Of a stretch of DNA of 35,234 nt, positions 8,113 to 20,251 are shown piece after piece. The notes beneath the pieces are model-generated. The model saw only the letters and a list, made by a program, of their open reading frames with translations. It did not search any database and had not been told where the DNA came from. This stretch comes from Lysobacteraceae bacterium. Its GTDB lineage: Bacteria > Pseudomonadota > Gammaproteobacteria > Xanthomonadales > Rhodanobacteraceae. The stretch covers positions 1 through 35,234 of the forward strand of contig SEHB01000015.1 in NCBI GenBank assembly GCA_004143945.1, given 5' to 3'. A program made the translations under genes and the position numbers. How positions within the stretch are numbered: position 1 is the first letter of the stretch; every line of letters begins with the position of its first letter.

Positions 8113-8140
8113 GGGATTCGGGATTCGGGATTCGGGATTC
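8113..8140. repeat. Four tandem GGGATTC units between rnr and rlmB
   Basis: GGGATTC occurs four times head to tail (8113-8119, 8120-8126, 8127-8133, 8134-8140). It starts 7 bases upstream of the rlmB start, so it lies in the rlmB leader on the transcribed minus strand. Slippage could change the copy number. Similar heptamer tracts are, from memory, scattered between genes in Xanthomonas-like genomes. Confidence 0.9.
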
Positions 8141-8205
8141 GCGGTGCAGCGCAGCGCCGGATCGAGCGGATTGCCGTCGACCCTTCGCCCTGCAATGCCG
8201 TGGAG

Positions 8206-10506
8206 TCAGTGCGTGGTCACGAGGCGGAAGTCGATCTTGCGGTCCTCGAGGCTCGCGCGCAGGACCTGCACGCGCACCGCGTCGCCGAGCCGGAACTTCA
8301 ATCCGCGGCGTTCGCCGCTGAGCAGGCGCCGCGTCGCATCGAAGTGGTAGTAGTCGTTCGGCAACTGCGTGATGTGCACGAGCCCGTTGATCTTCGATTC
8401 CGCGAGTTCGACGAACAGGCCGAACGAAGTCACGCCGGACACGATGCCGTCGAACTCGCTGCCGACATGCTTCTCCATCCAGGCGCACTTGTAGCGCTCG
8501 TCGACATCACGCTCGGCTTCGTCGGCGCGCCGCTCGTTGTGGGAGCAATGCACGCACAGGCTCGCCATGCGGCTCGGGCTGTACTCGTAGCCGGTCGGCT
8601 TGCCGCCGGTCAGCGCATACCGGATCGCGCGATGCACGAGCAGGTCGGGATACCGCCGGATCGGCGAGGTGAAATGCGTGTACGACTCGAGCCCGAGTCC
8701 GAAATGGCCCGGATCGTTCGGCTGGTAGACCGCGAGGCTCTGCGAGCGCAGCAGCACCGATTCGATCAGGCTCGCATCCGGCCGCTTGCGCACCTTCTTC
8801 AGGAGCGCGGAGAAATCGCCCGGCGTCACCTGCTCGATCGGCGGCAGGCTCAGCTTGAACTCGCGCAGGAACTCGAGCAGGTCCTCGTACTTGGACGCCG
8901 GAGGCGGCGCGTGTACGCGGTACGGCGTCGGGATGTGGCGCTTCTGCAGGAACTTCGCCGCCTCGACGTTCGCCGCGATCATGCACTCCTCGATCAGCTT
9001 GTGCGCGTCGTTGCGCTCGTACGCCCCGAGCTGCACGACTTCGCCGCCCGCTCCGAGGCGGAACTCGACCTCGGTGCTCTCGAAATCGATCGCGCCGCGG
9101 CGCTGGCGCGCCTTGGCGAGCAGCTTGTAGAGCTGGTGCAGGTTCCTGAGCTGCGGCAGCACGTCGGCGAGCTCGTGGCGGGCGTCGCCATCCTTCTCGC
9201 CGATCGCCTGCCACACGCGCGTGTAGGTCAGGCGCGCGTGCGAGCGCATCACCGCGGGATAGAACTTCGAGCGCACGACCTCGCCGTCCGCGTCGACCTG
9301 CATCTCGCAGGCCATGCACAGGCGCTCGACCTTCGGATTCAGCGAGCAGATGCCGTTCGACAGCGTCTCCGGCAGCATCGGCACGACGAAACCCGGGAAA
9401 TAGACCGAGGTCGCGCGGTTGTAGGCTTCCTCGTCGAGCGCGGTGCCTGGCCGCACGTAATGCGAGACGTCCGCGATCGCGACGATCAGGCGGAAGCCGC
9501 CCTTGTTCGGCTCGGCGAACACCGCATCGTCGAAATCGCGCGCGTCCTCGCCGTCGATCGTGACCAGCGGCAGCTCTCGCAGGTCGACGCGCCCCTCGAT
9601 CTCGGCGGGCGCCACCTCGGGCTCGACCTCGGTGGCGGCGCGCAGCACTGCCGGCGGCCACGCGTGCGGCAGGTCGTGGCTCGCGATCGCCATTTCGACG
9701 ACCAGCGACGGCGTCAGCCGCTCGCCGAGCACCGCGAGCACGCGTCCCATGGGACCGCGCTGCATCGTCGGCTGGTCGGTGATCTCGACGATGACGATCT
9801 GGCCCGAACGCGCGCCGCGGTCCTGCCCCGGCTTGATCAGCACGTCCTGGTGCAGGCGGCGATCGTCCGGCGTCACGAGCACGAGGCCGTTGTCCTCGAC
9901 CGCGCGGCCGACCAGGCGCGGCGAGCGGCGATCGAGCACCTCGACGATCGCGCCCTGGCGCCGGCCACGTCGATCGACGCCGACCACGCTCGCGAGCACG
10001 CGGTCGCCGTGCAGCACCTTGCGCATTTCCGACGGCGACAGGTAGAGATCGTCGCCGCCTTCGTCAGGCCGCAGGAAGCCGTAGCCTTCCGCGTTCGCGA
10101 TCACGCCGCCCGGGATCAGGTCGAGCTTGCTCGCGACGCCGTAGCCGCCACGCCGATTCTGGATCAGCTGGCCGTCGCGCAGCATCGCCGCGAGGCGACG
10201 GCTCAGTGCGTCGAGGTCCTGCGCAGCCGACAAGCCGAGCGAGCGCGCGACCGCCTCGATCTTCATGAGCTCGCCGTGTTCGGCGAGCAGTTCGAGGATG
10301 GCCTCGCGAGACGGGATCGGCCGCTCGTAGCGGCTGGCCTCGCGTTCGGCGTACGGGTCGCGCACCGGCGCTGGCTTCGCGCCCTTCTGGCCCGGCAGCG
10401 GCGGCAGCTTCTCGGGCATGAAGCCGGGCACGCGCGCACGCTTGCCGGGACCGCGTGGCTTGCGCGCGGCGGATGGGTCGGGTCGGGTCGTCTTCTTTCG
10501 GGTCAA
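8206..10506 (-). CDS. rnr: Ribonuclease R
   Basis: 766 residues. RNase R is a processive 3'-5' exoribonuclease that degrades structured RNA, including rRNA and mRNA in quality control. Order: basic N-terminal tail (residues 1-60, Arg/Lys/Pro-rich), winged-helix segment (AILELLAEHGELMKIEAVA), two cold-shock domains (GYGFLRPDEGGDDLYLS is one), RNB catalytic domain and S1 domain (GIVSGVTSFGLFVELAES). Catalytic aspartates sit in DGEDARDFDDAVF (D318, D324, D326, D327). I take the TTG at 10506 as start because AAGGA lies about 7 bases upstream and the sequence before it is tRNA and promoter shadow. The protein stops soon after the S1 domain (FRLVTTH), so the long basic C-terminal tail of the Escherichia coli enzyme is absent. 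Confidence 0.95.
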   Translation of the reverse strand: MTRKKTTRPDPSAARKPRGPGKRARVPGFMPEKLPPLPGQKGAKPAPVRDPYAEREASRYERPIPSREAILELLAEHGELMKIEAVARSLGLSAAQDLDALSRRLAAMLRDGQLIQNRRGGYGVASKLDLIPGGVIANAEGYGFLRPDEGGDDLYLSPSEMRKVLHGDRVLASVVGVDRRGRRQGAIVEVLDRRSPRLVGRAVEDNGLVLVTPDDRRLHQDVLIKPGQDRGARSGQIVIVEITDQPTMQRGPMGRVLAVLGERLTPSLVVEMAIASHDLPHAWPPAVLRAATEVEPEVAPAEIEGRVDLRELPLVTIDGEDARDFDDAVFAEPNKGGFRLIVAIADVSHYVRPGTALDEEAYNRATSVYFPGFVVPMLPETLSNGICSLNPKVERLCMACEMQVDADGEVVRSKFYPAVMRSHARLTYTRVWQAIGEKDGDARHELADVLPQLRNLHQLYKLLAKARQRRGAIDFESTEVEFRLGAGGEVVQLGAYERNDAHKLIEECMIAANVEAAKFLQKRHIPTPYRVHAPPPASKYEDLLEFLREFKLSLPPIEQVTPGDFSALLKKVRKRPDASLIESVLLRSQSLAVYQPNDPGHFGLGLESYTHFTSPIRRYPDLLVHRAIRYALTGGKPTGYEYSPSRMASLCVHCSHNERRADEAERDVDERYKCAWMEKHVGSEFDGIVSGVTSFGLFVELAESKINGLVHITQLPNDYYHFDATRRLLSGERRGLKFRLGDAVRVQVLRASLEDRKIDFRLVTTH

Positions 10507-10644
10507 AATGGTTCCTTGGCAGTCGCGCGGCAGCGTCGCCGAGCGCAGCAGTGATTGCAAGGCATCCGGCAATGGCAGGAGGCCCGTGTGCAGCCGCGAT
10601 TCACGCGCTGCGCGCAGCGTCGCGGTGGTGGACGCCGCGCCGCG

Positions 10645-10673
10645 TTGACAGTTCGCGACGCGGCCAGTATCGT
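10645..10673 (+). promoter_or_regulatory. Sigma-70 promoter of the tRNA-Leu gene
   Basis: A perfect -35 TTGACA (10645-10650), a 17-base spacer and a -10 TATCGT (10668-10673) lie 32 bases before the tRNA. The GC-rich discriminator just after the -10 is the kind seen at stable-RNA promoters under stringent control. Confidence 0.8.
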
Positions 10674-10705
10674 TCGCGCCCCCGGTCGGCCCTGCCCGCC
10701 GGCGG

Positions 10706-10790
<85 letters not shown>

Positions 10791-10831
10791 TCCAGTTTCA
10801 TGGCGGCCGCATCCGACCGCCGGTACACGAG

Positions 10832-10855
10832 AACCCGCCATCGAGCGGGTTTTTT
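10832..10855 (+). terminator. Rho-independent terminator after tRNA-Leu
   Basis: AACCCGC (10832-10838) pairs with GCGGGTT (10845-10851) around a 6-base loop and continues into a T-run ending at 10855. It lies 41 bases after the tRNA and 11 bases before the end of the convergent DUF4124-like gene, so it may also help stop that transcript. Confidence 0.92.
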
Positions 10856-10866
10856 GTTGCGCGGCT

Positions 10867-11391
10867 TCAGGGCCTATCCGACCGCGCGGCGTCGCGATCG
10901 GCCTGGCGCTTGAGTTCCTGTGCCCGGCGTTCGTCGCAGGGTCGCGCGAGGTCGACGCGGTCCGAGCGCGCCATCCCGAGGACCGACGTGCGGCTCGCTT
11001 CCAGCGAGGCAACGCGCGTCTGGATCGCATTGTCGCGGGTCGCCCCGGCGAGGTTGTTGGCCGAGTAGCGCATGCTGTCCTTCAGCGTGGCCATCTCGCG
11101 GTCGATGGCGCCAAGGTCGCTTTCCAGCCGGCGTTCGATCGCGAGTTCCTGCATGCGGCAATCGGAGTCGATGCGGCCGAGTGCGGCGTAGTCACCGACT
11201 CCCTCCACATTGGGCGAGGTGCCCGCTTTCAGCGCCGCGCTGGTGTCGACCTCCCGTGCGTCGCGCCCGCACGGCGTCTGCGAGAAGACGACGGTGCCGC
11301 TGGCCGACGTGCAGCGGTAAACCGATGCCGCGCGCGACGACGACGGCCACGGCAGCAGCCCGCATGCAAGCACGATCGCGATCCACTTCAT
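10867..11391 (-). CDS. DUF4124-like exported protein
   Basis: 174 residues. A signal peptide is visible (MKWIAIVLACGLLPWPSSSRAAS, quoted only in part as K2, a hydrophobic core at residues 3-15 and cleavage near A21-A22). The mature protein begins VYRCTSASGTVVFSQTPCG, matching the DUF4124 pattern of a short beta module with two cysteines (C27 and C41) and a G-x-V-x-[FY]-[ST]-x-x-P-C core. The rest, residues 75-174, is helical and charged, with a Lys/Arg-rich end. DUF4124 proteins are common periplasmic proteins of unknown function in Xanthomonas-like bacteria. It lies 56 bases downstream of the HTH gene on the same strand and may share its transcript. Family call moderately sure; function unknown. 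Confidence 0.8.
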   Translation of the reverse strand: MKWIAIVLACGLLPWPSSSRAASVYRCTSASGTVVFSQTPCGRDAREVDTSAALKAGTSPNVEGVGDYAALGRIDSDCRMQELAIERRLESDLGAIDREMATLKDSMRYSANNLAGATRDNAIQTRVASLEASRTSVLGMARSDRVDLARPCDERRAQELKRQADRDAARSDRP

Positions 11392-11447
11392 CGCAGCTTC
11401 CTCGCAGAAGCCCCCGTTCGAGGCCCTGGCGCGGACGGGCGCGGAGA

Positions 11448-11927
11448 TCAGGCGGCCTTGGCCCGGGCCTTGCGCCTGCGCTTGCCATCCGTGCCCTGCG
11501 CGCTTGCGAGGCGCTCGCGCGCCTCCTTCTTGCCGATCGAGCGCAGTGCCGCGATCGATTCGACCTGGCTGCGCCGCGGCACCGACTTCTCGTGTTCCCA
11601 GTTGTAGACCGACTGCGGGCTCACCTGGAGCAGGATCGCGAGTTCGGCGGCGGACAGGCCAAGCCGTGTACGCATCGAGCGGAATCCCTTCGCGACGAAA
11701 CGGACCCGGTTCTCCGATGCCTCCTCGTCGGCACCGCTGCGTGCCCCCGGCACCTGCTTCGCGAGGCCTTTCGCCTGCCGCTGCAGCGCGGTGACTTCGC
11801 GCTTGAGGGCGGCGATCTGGCTGCGATGCGAGGTACTGGCCTTGCGCAGGGCCGCGGTTTCATTGCGGATTTCCTTGCGCGCGAGTCGCACGATTTCGGC
11901 TTTGAGCATCGAGGCGATGTTGGGCAT
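11448..11927 (-). CDS. Coiled-coil protein with C-terminal HTH (XRE-like) domain
   Basis: 159 residues. Residues 1-60 are a charged amphipathic helix with heptad-like spacing (IVRLARKEIRNETAALRKA, then QIAALKREVTALQRQAKGLAKQV). Residues 80-125 contain a helix-turn-helix of the XRE/Cro type: RLGLSAAELAILLQVSPQSVYNWEHEKSVP, where the second helix is SPQSVYNWE. The C-terminus is a basic Lys/Arg/Ala tail (GKRRRKARAKAA) like nucleoid-associated proteins. It is probably a DNA-binding protein that multimerises through its N-terminal helix; targets are unknown. It is divergent from the small helical protein gene at 12172, with 244 bases between. Similar helix-turn-helix proteins of unknown role are known in related bacteria, as far as I recall. 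Confidence 0.75.
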   Translation of the reverse strand: MPNIASMLKAEIVRLARKEIRNETAALRKASTSHRSQIAALKREVTALQRQAKGLAKQVPGARSGADEEASENRVRFVAKGFRSMRTRLGLSAAELAILLQVSPQSVYNWEHEKSVPRRSQVESIAALRSIGKKEARERLASAQGTDGKRRRKARAKAA

Positions 11928-12171
11928 GGGTGATCAGGGTCCTCAGGGAATTCATGGGCCGGGAAGCCGCACTGCAGGCACCCGCCTGCCCGCGCGTTTC
12001 CACGATCTTCCCATCGTATCACTGCATCCTCAGCTGCGCTGGACGCGCGAGGCCCGCCCGGTGTCGCAGATTCGCGCCTGCTCCCGTATGGATGAATGAA
12101 CGCGCGATCGCCGTCATCGAAATGTTCAGGCGCGCATCGCCACCCTGCTGGCACCCAAGGAGGAACTCCCA

Positions 12172-12420
12172 ATGGAAGCCCGGAAAGCCGCAACCGATGT
12201 CCTCGCCGCCGTCAACGTGCTCGAACATGCACGCAAGGCCTGCTCCAACCTCAAGCCGCTCGACGCGCCGATGAGCGACGCGGAGCTGATCGAGCGCGCG
12301 CGCATCATCGATACGGTCGTGCGTACGCGCAAACTGCTGGCTCGCATCCAGGATCGCGCCGATCATCTCGGCGAGGCGCTGGAGCGCTTCAAGCAACGCC
12401 GGGAGGCCATGCGCGCCTGA
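12172..12420 (+). CDS. Small all-helical protein of unknown function (paralogue of 15973-16227)
   Basis: 82 residues, no signal peptide, no cysteine pair and no membrane segment. A strong Shine-Dalgarno AAGGAGGA (12157-12164) lies 7 bases before the ATG, which argues for real translation. Composition is Ala/Arg/Leu/Glu-rich and predicts two or three helices with a break at LKPLDAPMSD. The last 28 residues match the end of the 84-residue protein encoded at 15973-16227 at 16 of 28 positions, including the shared DR-x-D-x-L-x-EALERF core and the ending R-[ED]-AMRA. I do not recognise the family. It may be transcribed alone; the gcvP riboswitch promoter starts about 100 bases later. Confidence 0.75.
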   Translation: MEARKAATDVLAAVNVLEHARKACSNLKPLDAPMSDAELIERARIIDTVVRTRKLLARIQDRADHLGEALERFKQRREAMRA

Positions 12421-12523
12421 GGCGCGCTTCGGCGACGGGTCTGCACGTTCCGCACCCCGGCGCAGCAAGCCGGCGCCGTGCGACAGTCCGCAGCCGGCCA
12501 CCCCGGCGGCAGGCGCGGGACGA

Positions 12524-12529
12524 TATAAT
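12524..12529 (+). promoter_or_regulatory. -10 element of the gcvP riboswitch promoter
   Basis: A perfect TATAAT sits 17 bases before the start of the glycine riboswitch. No good -35 lies 16-18 bases upstream. Initiation would fall near 12536, just before the first aptamer. Confidence 0.65.
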
Positions 12530-12546
12530 GCCCGCGTCCACGGTTC

Positions 12547-12717
12547 GCGGTGGGAGAAGCGGCCACGGCCGCTGCCGAAGGCGCAACGCCCGTAATCGCT
12601 CAGGCCCTGTACCACCGCGCACGGACACTCTGGAGAGACCGGTTCGATCCGGCGCCGAAGGGGCACGAAGACGCCGCAACTTGGCCTCTTCCAAACTCTC
12701 AGGCAAAAGGACAGAGG
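12547..12717 (+). ncRNA. Tandem glycine riboswitch
   Basis: Two glycine aptamers lie in tandem in the gcvP leader. Aptamer I: P1 pairs GCGGTGG (12547-12553) with CCACCGC (12612-12618), and inside are the conserved GGGAGA, GCCGAAGGCGCAA and CTCAGGC elements. Aptamer II: CTCTGGAGAGACC (from 12628), CGCCGAAGGGGCA, then ACTCTCAGGCAAAAGGACAGAG ending at 12716, shown here only by its key blocks CTCTCAGGC and GGACAGAG; P1 pairs CTCTG with CAGAG. The linker is short, typical of the class. Glycine-bound riboswitches of this class switch glycine cleavage genes on. No T-run follows, so the control may act on translation through the downstream hairpin. Confidence 0.95.
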
Positions 12718-12726
12718 GGCGCCCCC

Positions 12727-12744
12727 GCGTGCGGCACCGCGCGC
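12727..12744 (+). other. GC hairpin between riboswitch and gcvP start
   Basis: GCGTGCGG (12727-12734) pairs with CCGCGCGC (12737-12744), one position being a G-U wobble; the innermost pair must open to form a loop. It ends 9-21 bases before the two candidate gcvP start codons. There is no T-run, so I read it as a possible expression platform that masks ribosome access rather than a terminator. Confidence 0.45.
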
Positions 12745-12765
12745 GACCAGTGGATGCCTGCGCCC

Positions 12766-15672
<2,907 letters not shown>

Positions 15673-15680
15673 CGACGTGC

Positions 15681-15705
15681 AGGGCGGCGCCGCAGGTGCC
15701 GCCCT
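15681..15705 (+). terminator. Possible terminator hairpin after gcvP
   Basis: AGGGCGGC (15681-15688) pairs with GCCGCCCT (15698-15705) around a 9-base loop, starting 8 bases after the gcvP stop. It is followed only by TTC rather than a T-run, so it is a weak or Rho-assisted terminator at best. Confidence 0.5.
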
Positions 15706-15972
15706 TCTGCCCACGTGGCCGGACCGCGCAAGCCGGGGTCGGCGCATGCAGTGCGACTGTCGCGCCGCGCACGCCGGCCTGGCCGGCCCCGCGCGCTGAA
15801 CCCGCGCTGGCTCCGGTCCCAGCCCGAATCAGGCTGCGTGCCGGCCATCACACATTGCGCACGCACCATTGGGCACATTGCGCGTGCGCGGGTCGCTAGG
15901 ATGGCTGGTACGCGCGCACCGGCAGCCGTTGCAAGCGGCAGGGACCGGAGACCGGACCGAGGAGCGCCACCG

Positions 15973-16227
15973 ATGGCCGCAAGATTCGACCCGCGTGAAT
16001 TCACCGACGCACTGCGCCGCTCAAGGGAGCCGGCCAGCGACGCCGTCGCCTCGGCCGCGCCCGCATCCTCGCCCGCAGCGGGAACCGAGGAATGGCAGCA
16101 GCGCGAAGAATTCAAGGTGAAGCTCATCTCGGCGCGCGTGAAGCTCAAGCTGATGCGCGATCGCACCGACGCGCTGAAGGAGGCGCTCGAACGCTTCCGC
16201 TCGCAGCGCGACGCGATGCGCGCCTGA
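15973..16227 (+). CDS. Small helical protein of unknown function (paralogue of 12172-12420)
   Basis: 84 residues with no signal peptide or membrane segment. GAGGAG (15959-15964) lies 8 bases before the ATG. The frame is open upstream to 15715, but the Shine-Dalgarno fixes the start. The N-terminal half is polar with an Ala/Ser/Pro-rich linker (residues 20-37). The C-terminal half is one long charged helix, EFKVKLISARVKLKLMRDR onwards, ending in EALERFRSQRDAMRA. The last 28 residues share 16 identities with the end of the 82-residue protein at 12172. I do not recognise a family. A TAGGAT hexamer (15897-15902) upstream could be its -10 and an inverted repeat GCGCACGC/GCGTGCGC lies just before it. 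Confidence 0.75.
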   Translation: MAARFDPREFTDALRRSREPASDAVASAAPASSPAAGTEEWQQREEFKVKLISARVKLKLMRDRTDALKEALERFRSQRDAMRA

Positions 16228-16424
16228 CGATCGCCACCGGCCCAGGCGCCTCCGCGTCGCGATTCGGCTCGTAACCGCGACGGCTCCACCACGCATGGCA
16301 TCGCATCCGTGGTGCGCCCGGCCTGCGGATGCCACCCCCTCGCCTCGACACTCCCTCGCGGCGCTGGCCGGTAGCCCGCGCGGCGTCTAGAATCCCCGCG
16401 TCGTCGAAAATGCGAGGAATGCAT

Positions 16425-17594
16425 ATGTGGCAGGAGCAGAAGGTCAAGGCATTGGATGGCCATGCCGAAGCGTGGTTCGGCTCGGCAGTCGCGATCGACG
16501 GCGACTACGCGATGGTCGGTGCGCACAACTCGACCGTCGACGGCAAGCACAGCCAGGGCGCGGTGTACGTCTTCAAGCGCGTCGGCAACCAGTGGCAGCA
16601 GATCCGCAAACTCGTCGCCGCCGACGGGGCGGCGGGTGATCAATTCGGCCGGACCATCGCGATGCACGGCGACATGGCCATCATCAACGCCCCGCTCGCG
16701 ACGATCGGCGCCAACATATGGCAGGGCGCGGCCTATGTGTTCCGCCGCAATGGAGACGACTGGACGCAGGCGCAGAAGCTCGTCGATGACGACGGCGAGG
16801 CATTTCGCACGTTCGGAACCTGCGTCGCGCTCGATGCTGGCCACGCGCTGGTCGGAAGCGGTGGAAGTTCCCATGGCGGCCAGCGCATCGACCGCGCGCT
16901 GCACGTGTTCCGGCGCCAGGCCGCGTCGAAGCTGCCATGGTCGCAGTCGCAGACGATCGCGACACCGCTCGCGGACGATCCGACCAGCGCATTCGCCGCA
17001 TCGGTCGCGATCGCGGGCAAGTACGCGCTGATTGGCGCACCGACGGCATCTTCGGGCGGCAATCCGGGCCGCGGCGTCGTCTACGCCGCGCAGGAGCAGG
17101 GCGGGACCTGGGTCCTCGTCGACAAGATCGCTGCGAGCGACGGCGAAGCGCGCGCGAACTTCGGCCTGTCCGTAAGCGTCGATGGAGACGTCGCGGTGAT
17201 CGGGGCGCCCGGCGCAACCATCAACGGCAACATCTCGCAGGGCGCTGCCTACGTGATGCTGCGCTCATCGCCGGGATGGAAGGAGGCGCACAAGCTGACC
17301 GCGAACGATGGCGCTCGCATCAACCTGTTCGGCGCCTCGGTGAGCATCGACAAGGGCGCAATCCTCGTGGGCGCCTACGCTGCCGACAACTACCGCGGAG
17401 CGGCCTATGTATTCGAACGCACCGGCAGCGCCTGGACGCAAACGAGCAAGCTGCAGGCCAGCGATGGTCTCGCAGGCAGTGTCTACGGCTATTACTCGGT
17501 CATCCAGGCCAAGACCGCGCTCGTCGGGGCCTACACCGCCACCGTGGACGGCGCGGTGAAGCGCGGCGCTGCCTACTTCCACACGCGCACCTGA
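16425..17594 (+). CDS. FG-GAP repeat beta-propeller protein without signal peptide
   Basis: 389 residues made almost entirely of seven FG-GAP-type repeats. The Phe-Gly-like positions are near residues 18, 74, 130, 190, 246, 302 and 354, a period of about 56. Each repeat follows the plan FG-x-[AST]-V-[AS]-[IV]-D-G-D-x-A-[VI]-[VI]-G-A-[PH], followed by GAAYVF and W-x-x-x-x-K-L blocks. Seven repeats suit a closed seven-bladed propeller such as integrin alpha heads. The start is the ATG at 16425, because GAGGA lies 6 bases upstream; ATGs at 16410 and 16419 are alternatives. None gives a signal peptide, unusual for FG-GAP proteins, which are mostly extracellular. A TAGAAT at 16388-16393 may be its -10. 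Ligand and role unknown. Confidence 0.85.
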   Translation: MWQEQKVKALDGHAEAWFGSAVAIDGDYAMVGAHNSTVDGKHSQGAVYVFKRVGNQWQQIRKLVAADGAAGDQFGRTIAMHGDMAIINAPLATIGANIWQGAAYVFRRNGDDWTQAQKLVDDDGEAFRTFGTCVALDAGHALVGSGGSSHGGQRIDRALHVFRRQAASKLPWSQSQTIATPLADDPTSAFAASVAIAGKYALIGAPTASSGGNPGRGVVYAAQEQGGTWVLVDKIAASDGEARANFGLSVSVDGDVAVIGAPGATINGNISQGAAYVMLRSSPGWKEAHKLTANDGARINLFGASVSIDKGAILVGAYAADNYRGAAYVFERTGSAWTQTSKLQASDGLAGSVYGYYSVIQAKTALVGAYTATVDGAVKRGAAYFHTRT

Positions 17595-17639
17595 CAGGGT
17601 CCGCGGGAACCGATCGCGAAGGACGGGAACACGCCCGGC

Positions 17640-17664
17640 GCTGCCGCGCTGCGTCAGCGGCAGC
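17640..17664. terminator. Hairpin between convergent FG-GAP and purA genes
   Basis: GCTGCCGC (17640-17647) pairs with GCGGCAGC (17657-17664) around a 9-base loop in the 163-base gap between the two convergent genes. There is no T-run on either strand, so a terminator role is only suggested by position. Confidence 0.4.
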
Positions 17665-17757
17665 ACGTTCGTGCGAGCCACGCAGGGCGGCGCGACGACC
17701 GCGCCCGTCGATTCAGGGTGAATCGCGCCTTCCGGCGCCCGCAGCTTGCCGCGGGCT

Positions 17758-19387
<1,630 letters not shown>

Positions 19388-19390
19388 CGA

Positions 19391-20251
19391 TCACTGGCTC
19401 GCGCGCAGGTAGTGCAGGAACTCCGATTGCGGGTCGAGCACCAGCAGGCCATTCTGGGTCGCGAACGTCTCGCGATAAGCCTCGAGGCTGCGGTAGAACG
19501 AATAGAAGTCCGCGTTGCGGCCATACGAATCGGCATAGGTCTTCGATGCGTTCGCATCGCCTTCGCCGCGCGTCTTCTCCGCGTCCCGATACGCCTCGGC
19601 GATGATGACCTGCACCTGGCGGTCGGCGTCCGCGCGGATCGTCTTGGCGGTCTCCGAACCTTCGGCGCGCAGCTGATTCGCGACCTTCTTGCGCTCGGAC
19701 CGCATGCGCTCGTAGACCGAGCCGATCACGGTGCCGTCCTCGGGCAGGTCGATGCGCTTGATGCGCAGGTCGATGATCTCGATGCCGAGGCCCTCCATCG
19801 CGCGGTTCGCGGCGCTGATCAGGCTCTGCGTGACGTCGGCGCGCCCGCCCGCGACGAGCTCCTGCAGCGTGCGCGAATTGACTGCGGTACGCAGGCCTTC
19901 CTTCACGTTCGGCATCACGCGCTGCTGCGCGCGGTCTTCGTTGCCGGCGACCGCGACCCAGAACTTCGCGGCATCGGCGATGCGCCACTTCACGAAGAAG
20001 TCGATGTTGACGTCCTTCTTCTCCGAGGTGAGGTAGCGCTCGGGCGCCGAGTCCAGCGACAGCACGCGCTTGTCGAAGCGCTGCACCTGCTGCATCAGCG
20101 GGATGCGGAAATGCAGGCCCGGACCGAAATCGGTGCGCACGATGCGGCCGAACTGCAGCAGGATCGCGGTCTGGCCCTCGTTGACGACGAAGGTCGAGTT
20201 CAGCGCGACGATCAGGGCGACGGCGAATGCAATGATGGTTCCGGTACGCAT
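19391..20251 (-). CDS. hflC: FtsH protease modulator HflC
   Basis: 286 residues. HflC and HflK form a large membrane ring that encloses and modulates the FtsH protease. One N-terminal membrane helix (residues 5-22) is followed by an SPFH/band 7 domain (EGQTAILLQFGRIVRTDFGPGLHFRIP), then a long coiled coil rich in Glu/Arg/Ala (RMRSERKKVANQLRAEGSE and on to about residue 235). FYRSLEAYRETF and the closing LVLDPQSEFLHYL are HflC marks. The ATG overlaps the hflK stop by one base (TGATG), so the pair is translationally coupled. Confidence 0.96.
   Translation of the reverse strand: MRTGTIIAFAVALIVALNSTFVVNEGQTAILLQFGRIVRTDFGPGLHFRIPLMQQVQRFDKRVLSLDSAPERYLTSEKKDVNIDFFVKWRIADAAKFWVAVAGNEDRAQQRVMPNVKEGLRTAVNSRTLQELVAGGRADVTQSLISAANRAMEGLGIEIIDLRIKRIDLPEDGTVIGSVYERMRSERKKVANQLRAEGSETAKTIRADADRQVQVIIAEAYRDAEKTRGEGDANASKTYADSYGRNADFYSFYRSLEAYRETFATQNGLLVLDPQSEFLHYLRASQ

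Noticed and set aside
7183-10554. 1123-codon open frame on the plus strand opposite rlmB and rnr
   Set aside because: Both minus-strand genes are clear from motifs; the plus frame also crosses repeats and intergenic DNA and reads as low-complexity Arg/His/Ala.
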